Virus record (IMG/VR): IMGVR_UViG_3300008110_000026
Coordinates: 28,389-92,388 of that record
Strand: one strand, 5' to 3'
From: a virus
Length of the DNA: 64,000 nt
The notes under the pieces were generated by a model that was not told the origin of the DNA, did not search any database, and saw only the letters and a list, made by a program, of their open reading frames with translations. Of the stretch, positions 31,144-38,149 are shown in pieces (positions within the stretch are counted from its first letter, which is position 1; the number at the start of each line of letters is the position of its first letter). The translations under genes were made by a program, and so were the position numbers.

Positions 31144-32225
31144 GATATGTGTTTCCTAATTGTTTCGTATAAAATCTTGCCGCTGAAGAAATCTTGTTGT
31201 AATATGTTTACTTGTGCTTCTATTTGTTCCAGTCTAGCATCATAAGAATCTATGTGTTGCGCGATCAGCTGACACAATTGCTGGCGATTCGCCTCATATG
31301 CAGCATATGATTCAGTCCATTCACTGGGATATTTAAATGTGTCAAGCGCCATTTCACTGTAGCTAAGACGATCTGGTACAAGTGGTATCGCACCAACTGC
31401 TGCACCTTCATACCAACTGATACCTAATGTTTCTTGTAGATTAGCACTGAATACCATCTTAGCCTCTCCCAAAAGATCATGATATTCTTGCTTGGTTAGA
31501 TTTCGCTCTTGGCAAACAACAAAATCGTATTGCGGTAGATGCTTGGCTAAGTCTTTAAAAATATCTAGTTGTTTTTCAGGAGCGATGCGATGCGGGAACA
31601 ATATCAAATTACGCTTGCTTTTATTTTTGTGACCATACATCATATGCTCTAGGTATTCCATGGGCCATCCACATCGAACAATCTTACCCTCTTGACCATA
31701 TCTTTGGCGAACAGTTTCTGGATCTATCCCTAGTAGGTTTAAGCTAAACAAATCAATATGAAAATCAGTGGCAAAGTAGTTATGATCGATTGCATAAAAA
31801 AGCGCCTTTTCAGTATGCCTTACCCACGGAGCATTGCCTATAAGCCGACCCAAGAAGTCTGCAGGGTCGTAACTGCCAGCATGCCACATACCACCAATTA
31901 TAATCTTAATACCTAGCAATTCTGCCATGTACTTTAGTTGTAGGATTGTTGGGTTCCATGCATCAGTATAAAGGAAATAGTCACCGTCTTTGATTTTACC
32001 AGCAGCAAACATTTGCGAAATAGTTTTTAGTTGTTCGCTTTTCCAATAGTTAGTACCACTAAAGTTTAGAAATGCTCCCGGGGTTGTATCCTGCGGAGCA
32101 TCACTTGGACCTTCAATTACTTCAACAGGAAGTCCTGCCATCAGCATCTGTGACGGCAGGAACTGCTTCCATTGTTTAGTATATCTAGTCTCTACCGGTT
32201 CTAGTTCAACGATATAAACTGTCAT
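31140..32225 (-). CDS. GT-B-type glycosyltransferase
   Basis: A 361-residue protein. The N-terminal half lacks standard motifs. The C-terminal half has a group 1/GT-B layout: ILFPHRIAPEKQLDIFKDL as the start of the second Rossmann domain, FVVCQE, and a donor-site region ANLQETLGISWYEGAAVGAIPLVPDRLSY that matches the E-x(7)-E region of GT4-like enzymes. Acceptor unknown. Coupled to galE by four bases. Confidence 0.75.
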   Translation of the reverse strand: MTVYIVELEPVETRYTKQWKQFLPSQMLMAGLPVEVIEGPSDAPQDTTPGAFLNFSGTNYWKSEQLKTISQMFAAGKIKDGDYFLYTDAWNPTILQLKYMAELLGIKIIIGGMWHAGSYDPADFLGRLIGNAPWVRHTEKALFYAIDHNYFATDFHIDLFSLNLLGIDPETVRQRYGQEGKIVRCGWPMEYLEHMMYGHKNKSKRNLILFPHRIAPEKQLDIFKDLAKHLPQYDFVVCQERNLTKQEYHDLLGEAKMVFSANLQETLGISWYEGAAVGAIPLVPDRLSYSEMALDTFKYPSEWTESYAAYEANRQQLCQLIAQHIDSYDARLEQIEAQVNILQQDFFSGKILYETIRKHIS

Positions 32226-32228
32226 GTG

Positions 32229-32903
32229 TTATTTTCTATTACCAAAAAGTTGTAGCAAGTTTAAGAACAGGTTAATAAAGTCTAGATAAAGAGTTAATGC
32301 ACCTGTAACTTCTGCATTACCTCTGTTATCAAACATAATCATTTCTCTGATCTTTTGTGTATCATAGGCTGTCAAACCTAAGAAAATAATTACAGCAAGA
32401 GCACTGATTACCATTTGCATCAGTGTACTACCAATAAAGATATTGATAATACTTGCAATAATAATACCGATTAGACCTACAAACATAAATGACCCAACAC
32501 TGGTTAGATCCTTTTTAGTTGTATAGCCGTATAGTGTCATTGCTAGGAACAAACATGCTGCTCCTAAAAATGCCTGTACAATACTTAGTGCAGTATATAC
32601 AGCAAAGATAGTAGCAAAGCTCAGACCCATTAGTGCAGCAAAACCGTGCAGCATTAGTTGTGCAGTCTGTTTCGATGCTGTGGGCATCTTAAATGAAATA
32701 AAGAATACTGCGGCCAGCGGCGCAAAGATCACAATCCACTTGGTAATACCTGTAAAGAAGAAATTGAGTAATTCAGGACTATTACCAACAAAATAGCTTA
32801 CTAGCATTGAATTAACTACAGCTAGAAACATATTTTGATAAACACGAGTCATTGCTGCGTTTACTTTAACTGCATCAGCTCTTACTGATTCTCTATAAAA
32901 CAT
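32229..32903 (-). CDS. Bax inhibitor-1 / YccA-like membrane protein
   Basis: A 224-residue integral membrane protein with about seven hydrophobic segments and the C-terminal TAYDTQKIREM typical of the BI-1/TMBIM family (YccA and YbhL in E. coli). The N-terminal RADAVKVNAAMTRVYQNMF also fits. YccA is known to inhibit the FtsH protease, so a phage copy might protect early phage proteins, or it may alter membrane ion leakage. It sits in the sugar cassette, 3 bases from the glycosyltransferase gene. Confidence 0.85.
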   Translation of the reverse strand: MFYRESVRADAVKVNAAMTRVYQNMFLAVVNSMLVSYFVGNSPELLNFFFTGITKWIVIFAPLAAVFFISFKMPTASKQTAQLMLHGFAALMGLSFATIFAVYTALSIVQAFLGAACLFLAMTLYGYTTKKDLTSVGSFMFVGLIGIIIASIINIFIGSTLMQMVISALAVIIFLGLTAYDTQKIREMIMFDNRGNAEVTGALTLYLDFINLFLNLLQLFGNRK

Positions 32904-32912
32904 TTTAATCTC

Positions 32913-34034
32913 CTATTCCCAACTAAATGGGCCTTTCTTTTTTACACCAAAGTTCTTATAAGTTAAAATCTTTTCTAAATCATTTCTATCCTTTAGTGAT
33001 AAAAATTCATTTGCAAAGTGCAGTTCGACTTCGTTCTGTAGTGCTAAATTTAGTATCTTATTAGCAATTATAGCATCGTCCGGTAAGGAATGCAAGCTAA
33101 AAAGTACAATAGCGTCAGGCTTTTGAAAAATATAATCTTGTAAAATGGGTAACCATGGTAAGAATTCATTTTCAAATTGTACACCAGTGTGATTAATTTT
33201 GTGTTTAGCACAGTACGAATCAATAGTACCTCGCTGTATATACATAGGTATGTTAGAATCAAATTCTGTATTGTTGCTGGTATATGCAACTACAACCTTA
33301 CCTGTATAATCTAGCGGTGTATCCTGTGCGTAATCCCCGGGTAGTCTAAAGAAACCGCCCGGCTGTCTTCGCCAATATTCTTCACCTTCGATTAGTATAT
33401 GCCAGTCAATACTCATTCTCGTATAGCCTGTTTCATTATTAACATTGCCATGAATGTGTTCTTGATGAAACAGATGTGCTTGCCCGGGTATTATTTCTAC
33501 CGGCTTAGAATATTTTACGCATTCTTCTTCAAATTTAGAAAGAGGCCATTGTTCAGCTATAACAGTTTTCGTAATGCGTTGACTATTATCAGTATCCATA
33601 ATCCACATACTGTTAGTACCTTCGCACTTGGTGAGAGCCATCCAGATGGTCCGCTGGCCTCTTCCATTTGAATAGAAGATTCCCTGATGAAAGGGTAATC
33701 TTCTAGCTTTTTTTGCTTGATTAGGAAGTACTACATTTAGTGTAGCATTTCTTTTTATTAGATACTTCTTGTTACTGATTAGATTTTTTGCATATTCTTC
33801 AGCGAAAGAATCAAACCTCTGCATGAATTCTTTTCGGCCAAATGCTGCCTGAACATATGCTTGTATTTTCACAAGCTCAGGAACATCAACGACCTCATGA
33901 ATTGTTTCCAAACTTTTTACATCTGGGCGGATCTCATTAATGATATCTAGCACCCATTTGTTCCATGGATACTTCTCTAGATTGTAATCTAGGGTTTTAT
34001 TTTCCCATGCAGAGGTTGTATCTAAATCAAACAT
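32913..34034 (-). CDS. Fusion of a 2OG-oxygenase-like and a sporadic carbohydrate cluster domain
   Basis: A 373-residue two-part protein. Residues about 1-230 look like a 2OG-Fe(II) oxygenase-like beta-helix (FHQGIFYSNGRGQRTIWMAL, then HLFHQEHIHGNV and TRMSIDWHI). Residues about 245-360, from GKVVVAYTSNN, contain PMYIQRGTIDSYC, IVLFSLHSLPDD and ELHFANEFLS, which I recognise as the LIC12192-type sporadic carbohydrate cluster protein. In bacteria such proteins are encoded separately in sporadic sugar biosynthesis clusters; here they appear fused. The reaction is unknown. It lies next to the GT/GalE genes. Confidence 0.55.
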   Translation of the reverse strand: MFDLDTTSAWENKTLDYNLEKYPWNKWVLDIINEIRPDVKSLETIHEVVDVPELVKIQAYVQAAFGRKEFMQRFDSFAEEYAKNLISNKKYLIKRNATLNVVLPNQAKKARRLPFHQGIFYSNGRGQRTIWMALTKCEGTNSMWIMDTDNSQRITKTVIAEQWPLSKFEEECVKYSKPVEIIPGQAHLFHQEHIHGNVNNETGYTRMSIDWHILIEGEEYWRRQPGGFFRLPGDYAQDTPLDYTGKVVVAYTSNNTEFDSNIPMYIQRGTIDSYCAKHKINHTGVQFENEFLPWLPILQDYIFQKPDAIVLFSLHSLPDDAIIANKILNLALQNEVELHFANEFLSLKDRNDLEKILTYKNFGVKKKGPFSWE

Positions 34035-34036
34035 GA

Positions 34037-34216
34037 TTATAGCGAGTTCTTCTTGTCCTGAATCTCAGCACGACGAACCTTAGTTAACTTACCTAGTTCG
34101 CCTAGCGCCTTACGAGCACGAGCAGCCGCGGCCTTTACGCCCTTAACTTCAAACGCTTCTGATTCCTTTAGGTATTCATCGAATACTGCCTTAATCTTTA
34201 GATGTGTCTCGGTCAT
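34037..34216 (-). CDS. Histone H1-like small basic protein (59 aa)
   Basis: A 59-residue helical, Lys/Arg/Ala-rich protein with the H1-like run VKAAAARARKALGELGKL and a strong AGGAG ribosome site. It could bind and compact DNA; proteins of this kind are common in large marine phages. It lies between the carbohydrate fusion protein and the QueD-like gene. Confidence 0.7.
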   Translation of the reverse strand: MTETHLKIKAVFDEYLKESEAFEVKGVKAAAARARKALGELGKLTKVRRAEIQDKKNSL

Positions 34217-34228
34217 ATGTTTCTCCTG

Positions 34229-34639
34229 TTATCTAAAATATGTTGGACCGTCTACTTGCCAATCATCTGATGGCTTTGGAAAGTCAATTTCGCAACCGTT
34301 TTCATTATCTTCGGCTACGCTGATTTTTAGCCAACGATCAGGGAATCTACCCCTAATTGTTTTAGCTAAATCTTCTGCGATCATTTCGCAGCTCTTGTGA
34401 TTCAGTTCTAGTACACCCTGACTGTACTGACGTTCCATCCAACGCTTGAACTGAATAAATTCAATGTCTCGATCATCGTGAAATACTTCGATCCAGACTT
34501 TGAAATGGAAAATGTGCCTGTGCGGCACACCTAGAAAACTTACATCGTCCCAGCCGCCTGTGGCTAACTTAGGATCAGTATCGGCACCCGGATACATATG
34601 GATGCCTTCTTTTTGAAATGTGACCCAAATAGTTTTCAT
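34229..34639 (-). CDS. QueD-like 6-carboxytetrahydropterin synthase
   Basis: A 136-residue T-fold-like protein. His14 and the pair His40/His42 (GVPHRHIFHFKVWIE) could be the zinc ligands of the PTPS/QueD family. LELNHKSCEMIAEDL corresponds to the family helix before the last strands, and ISVAEDNENG to the E-containing strand that binds the pterin. Similarity to standard QueD is weak, so the call rests partly on context (FolE, QueE and DpdA on the same strand). It would make 6-carboxytetrahydropterin from the FolE product. Confidence 0.6.
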   Translation of the reverse strand: MKTIWVTFQKEGIHMYPGADTDPKLATGGWDDVSFLGVPHRHIFHFKVWIEVFHDDRDIEFIQFKRWMERQYSQGVLELNHKSCEMIAEDLAKTIRGRFPDRWLKISVAEDNENGCEIDFPKPSDDWQVDGPTYFR

Positions 34640-34839
34640 TCTTTGTCCTTAGTCTCTTTTTCTCTTGCACGCCTTAACAGTTCTTCGTGGATTTCGTAAT
34701 CGTAGTATTTGCCTGTTTCTTTTCTTAGACGATTGCGTTCAGAAATGTATTTGTTTGATTCAATGATAAACCAAGTTAGAATAGAAAAGAAAATAAATGC
34801 GGCTGTGCCTACCATTATATTAATAATAAGTTCAATCAT
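34636..34839 (-). CDS. Small single-pass membrane protein (67 aa)
   Basis: One transmembrane helix at about residues 4-26 (IINIMVGTAAFIFFSILTWF), then a strongly charged cytoplasmic helix. Coupled by four bases to the QueD-like gene and overlapping its own upstream gene by four. Function unknown. Confidence 0.6.
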   Translation of the reverse strand: MIELIINIMVGTAAFIFFSILTWFIIESNKYISERNRLRKETGKYYDYEIHEELLRRAREKETKDKE

Positions 34840-35018
34840 TTCTTATACTCCTTTTCTATCTGTTCTAATTCTTCTGGAAACTTAGCGCCGCACTTTCTAA
34901 CAAATTTGATAAATTTGAGAAATACTTCTTGCAGATCCTGCTCAGTTTCTAGACTTTCAACCTCTATAGTTGTACTAACAATAACTCCATCATCATCACA
35001 TTCTAATTTTATATTCAT
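34836..35018 (-). CDS. Small acidic protein (60 aa)
   Basis: A short alpha/beta protein (IKLECDDDGVIVSTTIEV, then an acidic helix with FIKFVRKC). It begins only about 8 bases from the -10 of a promoter, so its message may have almost no leader; alternatively transcription starts further upstream. Function unknown. Confidence 0.5.
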   Translation of the reverse strand: MNIKLECDDDGVIVSTTIEVESLETEQDLQEVFLKFIKFVRKCGAKFPEELEQIEKEYKK

Positions 35019-35025
35019 ATATTTT

Positions 35026-35053
35026 ATAGTATTGCACTTTGGATAAAGGTCAA
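35026..35053 (-). promoter_or_regulatory. Sigma70-like promoter before the QueD-like operon
   Basis: TTGACC, 16 bases, TACTAT on the minus strand, overlapping the stop of the upstream gene. Confidence 0.5.
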
Positions 35054-35568
35054 GTAATTACTTCATCCTTAGTGTATTTAGACCAATCCGTAAATTGTTC
35101 TCTGTTTTGTAGGCTGTGTAAGCTGTGACACCAAACACCCGGATTAGATTCTTTAAATCCTTTGTCGTCAATCTTAACTGTAGCATTATAATTGTATAAT
35201 CTAATATAGGGTAGCTTAACACTAATCATGGGGATAAAGTTATCATATTCATTCCAACCATTATCGTGGAACCACGGATGATTAGCATATTTGCTGTCAA
35301 AATCTAATGTAACCCAAATACCATCTTTTAGTAATCCGGTAACTAACTTATCCCAATTCTCCCATTCTTTCTCATTGGGCGCAAAACTTTGATTAGCACC
35401 TAGATAGATATGTGGACATTTATTGTTTAATGCACGAGCTAAAATTTCTTCCTTGGGCTGTAGTCCTACAACAAACAGAGTTCTCTGTCCATATGCAGGT
35501 GTATGCTCTACTTCAGTTCCAATAAAGAACTTTGTGCTATCGTCATGACCGTCTCTATTCTTCACCAA
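35050..35568 (-). CDS. Conserved phage protein next to DpdA (172 aa)
   Basis: A 172-residue alpha/beta protein with well-ordered motifs but no known catalytic site: GTEVEHTPAYG, PHIYLGANQSF, WVTLDFD, ISVKLPYIRLYNYNATVKIDD, and NPGVWCHSLH. The order of acidic and His residues in strands would suit an enzyme. It is the second gene after DpdA in one operon, so a part in base modification is possible but unproven. Confidence 0.5.
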   Translation of the reverse strand: MVKNRDGHDDSTKFFIGTEVEHTPAYGQRTLFVVGLQPKEEILARALNNKCPHIYLGANQSFAPNEKEWENWDKLVTGLLKDGIWVTLDFDSKYANHPWFHDNGWNEYDNFIPMISVKLPYIRLYNYNATVKIDDKGFKESNPGVWCHSLHSLQNREQFTDWSKYTKDEVIT

Positions 35569-35764
35569 AGCCTCCCATCATTGCAGGATCAAGCATTTCT
35601 TCTTCTCTGCTAACAGTCTCGTCGTGTACTGCGGTTGACGCTTCTTCAAAGAAACTTGTATCGAGATGTGTTTCAGTAGCATAGCTACCAAAGCTAATTT
35701 CTTCTAGGAACTTGCTGTACTTGTCAATAAGTTCGTATGGGTTAGGACATGCTGGATCTAGCAC
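35555..35764 (-). CDS. Small acidic protein (69 aa)
   Basis: An acidic, Glu/Met-rich protein (LDKYSKFLEEISF..., ending MLDPAMMGGFGEE) located directly at the DpdA stop and overlapping the next gene by 14 bases. The sequence MLDPA appears at both its ends. Function unknown. Confidence 0.5.
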   Translation of the reverse strand: MLDPACPNPYELIDKYSKFLEEISFGSYATETHLDTSFFEEASTAVHDETVSREEEMLDPAMMGGFGEE

Positions 35765-37111
35765 TTATTGTACGAAACTATCAAAGTATACCACACTATA
35801 TGGAATATATGGGCTAAACTCGTTTGTTCCTTTATTGGTCTTGTCATTGATCCAATCACTGTAATGTACATTAGCGCGATACTTTTCCATATCAGCTAAA
35901 CGATTAGCTTCCTGAACCGCAGTGATATGATTGTACACGCTATGCGCCATATAGTAAAGGTAGCTCTGTGTATCCCAGCTTGTGCTTTCTTTAGTTTTTG
36001 CTTTATCGTTACGATCTAAATCACCCTCTTCCATGCAGCAGATATCACCTGCAACAAGGCGTTCCATAATCGGACCATTGAACGGCATAGGCAATGTGCT
36101 GCCCTTGAGCTTCTGATTATCAAATGCTCGGTTCATAAAGTAACCAAAACGCTTGGGCGAGAAGTAGTTGTAGCTGTAGCACTGACCGTATGCAGTATTC
36201 ACAAACGGACTAGCTGCGTCAAAACTAATTGTAATATTAGGACTATCATGCTTACGAAGCATACGCTGAATGCTGGTAAGGTAGCAAGCCCAATTCAATT
36301 TACCTGTACCAAGGAAGTGAATCCAACCCTTACCTTCTAAGAGACCATCTTCTCGTAACTTAAGAATACGCTTAAGGGCAATGGGCATATTACGCATGTT
36401 AATACCTGCGAAAGCATAGCCTTCTAGTGTGCGATCAGCATCACCATAATTGGCAGCAACAAACTTTGGATCACTAAAATGTTTTACACTTTCATACCAA
36501 TCATCTGCACTTTTTTGATCGGTACCTGAAAGAACATTAAGAAACTTAGTTTTTCCTGGTACACGATTGCGTACAAAATAATCTAAATTCAACATACTAA
36601 TATCAATGGTATCTTGAATCTTTGTAAGACCGGTTTTCTTATTGTATGGTGGAACGGCAGCAAAGCCTGGAATATCCAATGTCATTGCCCAGTCTGCTGT
36701 GTGTTCAAGCCAGCGTAGAATCTTTTCGCAAAGTTCTAAGCGACTTGGATCATTAGGATCTTTAGCGTTAGACCAATCAAGTTTTAGCACACCACTAGCA
36801 ACCTGAAATCCACCGGAGTCGCCTAAGATAGTTGTTACATTTCGATCGCGCAATTGAACCATTGGCTCTTCGGTATCGCTGCGAGCAGGATCTAAGTGTG
36901 CGTGACCTGCCGAGTATAGTCCGTATGGATAATGGTAATAGGACTGATCCTTTTTAAGGAAATCAAGTCCTGCATTACCTAATTCAAACCCAGCTGGTGT
37001 ACGCCAGTCACTAGGATTAGCTAGTGTCTTTTGTAGTTGCTTGGTATAGAAACTGCTGATAGCAGGCAAATATACCGCATAATCACTCTGACGCTTACCT
37101 AAATCTTTCAT
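35765..37111 (-). CDS. dpdA: DpdA-type DNA (TGT-like) transglycosylase
   Basis: A 448-residue TIM-barrel protein of the tRNA-guanine transglycosylase superfamily. GDSGGFQ at 97-103 is the substrate-binding signature of TGT. HFLGTGKL at about 265-272 parallels the TGT LMGVG, and ISFDAASP with Asp298 sits where TGT has its nucleophile Asp (FDxxxP). The long inserts and lack of a tRNA-binding C-terminus fit the phage DpdA type, which exchanges guanine in DNA for a 7-deazaguanine. With FolE, QueE and QueD-like genes present, this phage probably carries 7-deazaguanine DNA. It lies directly downstream of the clamp gene. Confidence 0.75.
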   Translation of the reverse strand: MKDLGKRQSDYAVYLPAISSFYTKQLQKTLANPSDWRTPAGFELGNAGLDFLKKDQSYYHYPYGLYSAGHAHLDPARSDTEEPMVQLRDRNVTTILGDSGGFQVASGVLKLDWSNAKDPNDPSRLELCEKILRWLEHTADWAMTLDIPGFAAVPPYNKKTGLTKIQDTIDISMLNLDYFVRNRVPGKTKFLNVLSGTDQKSADDWYESVKHFSDPKFVAANYGDADRTLEGYAFAGINMRNMPIALKRILKLREDGLLEGKGWIHFLGTGKLNWACYLTSIQRMLRKHDSPNITISFDAASPFVNTAYGQCYSYNYFSPKRFGYFMNRAFDNQKLKGSTLPMPFNGPIMERLVAGDICCMEEGDLDRNDKAKTKESTSWDTQSYLYYMAHSVYNHITAVQEANRLADMEKYRANVHYSDWINDKTNKGTNEFSPYIPYSVVYFDSFVQ

Positions 37112-37112
37112 A

Positions 37113-37871
37113 TTAACCCTTTGCTGGTAGTAGGTATGTATACTCGCCTAGTCCGCTCAATACCTTAATCTGTAGCAAACCTTTGTTGTTGATGCTTAGT
37201 ACGATGTTTGCACTATCACCCAGGCGCAGGATCTTTAGCACGATGTCTAAAGGCCAGCGAAACTCGTGTGTGATATCGCCATCAACACCCTCTGCAATAA
37301 GAATCTTTGTACGGTCACTTACACCATCACCAATGTGAAAGTACAGTTTGCCATCCTTGGTCTTTGGAGCAAAGTTAGCCTCATATGCACCAAGTACGCT
37401 GTTGAAGTAACCGAGATCCTTTAGGTTCTTTGCTGTTGGAATGATGTTAACATCAAACTCTGCACCCTTAAACTTGATTTCCTTTAACTGCTGATTAACA
37501 ACATCAGCGAGCATAAAGCGATAGTGTGCGTCAGTGCCGTCAGCAGCAACAAACTCAACTTCAACTGGAACATCTTCACCGTTACGATTCTGCGTTGTTA
37601 CCTGAACAGTTGCACCTTCATCGTCAAACCCAGGATATTGCAAGTAGCCCTGCAACACGCCCATACGGCTTAGGCCGATAGTAGCGTCAACAAAGTCTGG
37701 TACAGGGTTTACAGTCTTACCCTTAAAGATAACAGTCTTATCTCCGTCAACAGTTTCAACAGACGTTTCTTCCATTGTACCTGAGATTTTTACCATTTCA
37801 AAAATACCCAAACTATGGGTATGCTTTAGCACATCCTTAAGGGTGTCTTTAATATAATTATTCTTAGCCAT
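37113..37871 (-). CDS. Sliding clamp (T4 gp45-like)
   Basis: A 252-residue DNA polymerase processivity factor. The N-terminus is gp45-like, and the rest consists of two beta-alpha-beta domains with typical features such as GLSRMGVLQGYL and a C-terminal SGLGEYTYLLPAK. The order of clamp and DNA polymerase in one direction, separated by a small gene, fits a T4-type replication cluster. Confidence 0.85.
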   Translation of the reverse strand: MAKNNYIKDTLKDVLKHTHSLGIFEMVKISGTMEETSVETVDGDKTVIFKGKTVNPVPDFVDATIGLSRMGVLQGYLQYPGFDDEGATVQVTTQNRNGEDVPVEVEFVAADGTDAHYRFMLADVVNQQLKEIKFKGAEFDVNIIPTAKNLKDLGYFNSVLGAYEANFAPKTKDGKLYFHIGDGVSDRTKILIAEGVDGDITHEFRWPLDIVLKILRLGDSANIVLSINNKGLLQIKVLSGLGEYTYLLPAKG

Positions 37872-37873
37872 GT

Positions 37874-38074
37874 TTATTCGCGCTCCATTGCTGCTGCTTC
37901 TTTGATTAGTTCTACAAGTTCTTCAATTGAATTACAGGTAATTTTTGCTGTAGCCCAATCATCCTTTTTATTCTGTCCGCCAATTTCAAGCATGAAGCCA
38001 TTGTCGTACATGTTAACACTAAAGTTGTCATTTACTTTTGCAAGTTTGTCTGCAATCTTAGTTACTTTTGCCAT
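37874..38074 (-). CDS. Small phage protein (66 aa)
   Basis: A 66-residue protein (MAKVTKIADKLAKV, then a NFSVNMYDNGFMLEIGG strand pair and an acidic C-terminal helix). First gene after a strong promoter and directly before the clamp gene, so probably expressed early with it. Function unknown. Confidence 0.6.
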   Translation of the reverse strand: MAKVTKIADKLAKVNDNFSVNMYDNGFMLEIGGQNKKDDWATAKITCNSIEELVELIKEAAAMERE

Positions 38075-38097
38075 AATGATTCTCCTAGATTTTGTTT

Positions 38098-38125
38098 AGT
38101 ATACATTAATATTTAGATCTGTCAA
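38098..38125 (-). promoter_or_regulatory. Sigma70-like promoter for the clamp operon
   Basis: TTGACA, 16 bases, TATACT on the minus strand, 24 bases before the 66-aa gene. Confidence 0.75.
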
Positions 38126-38149
38126 GTGAAATCATACACTTTTCTTTGA

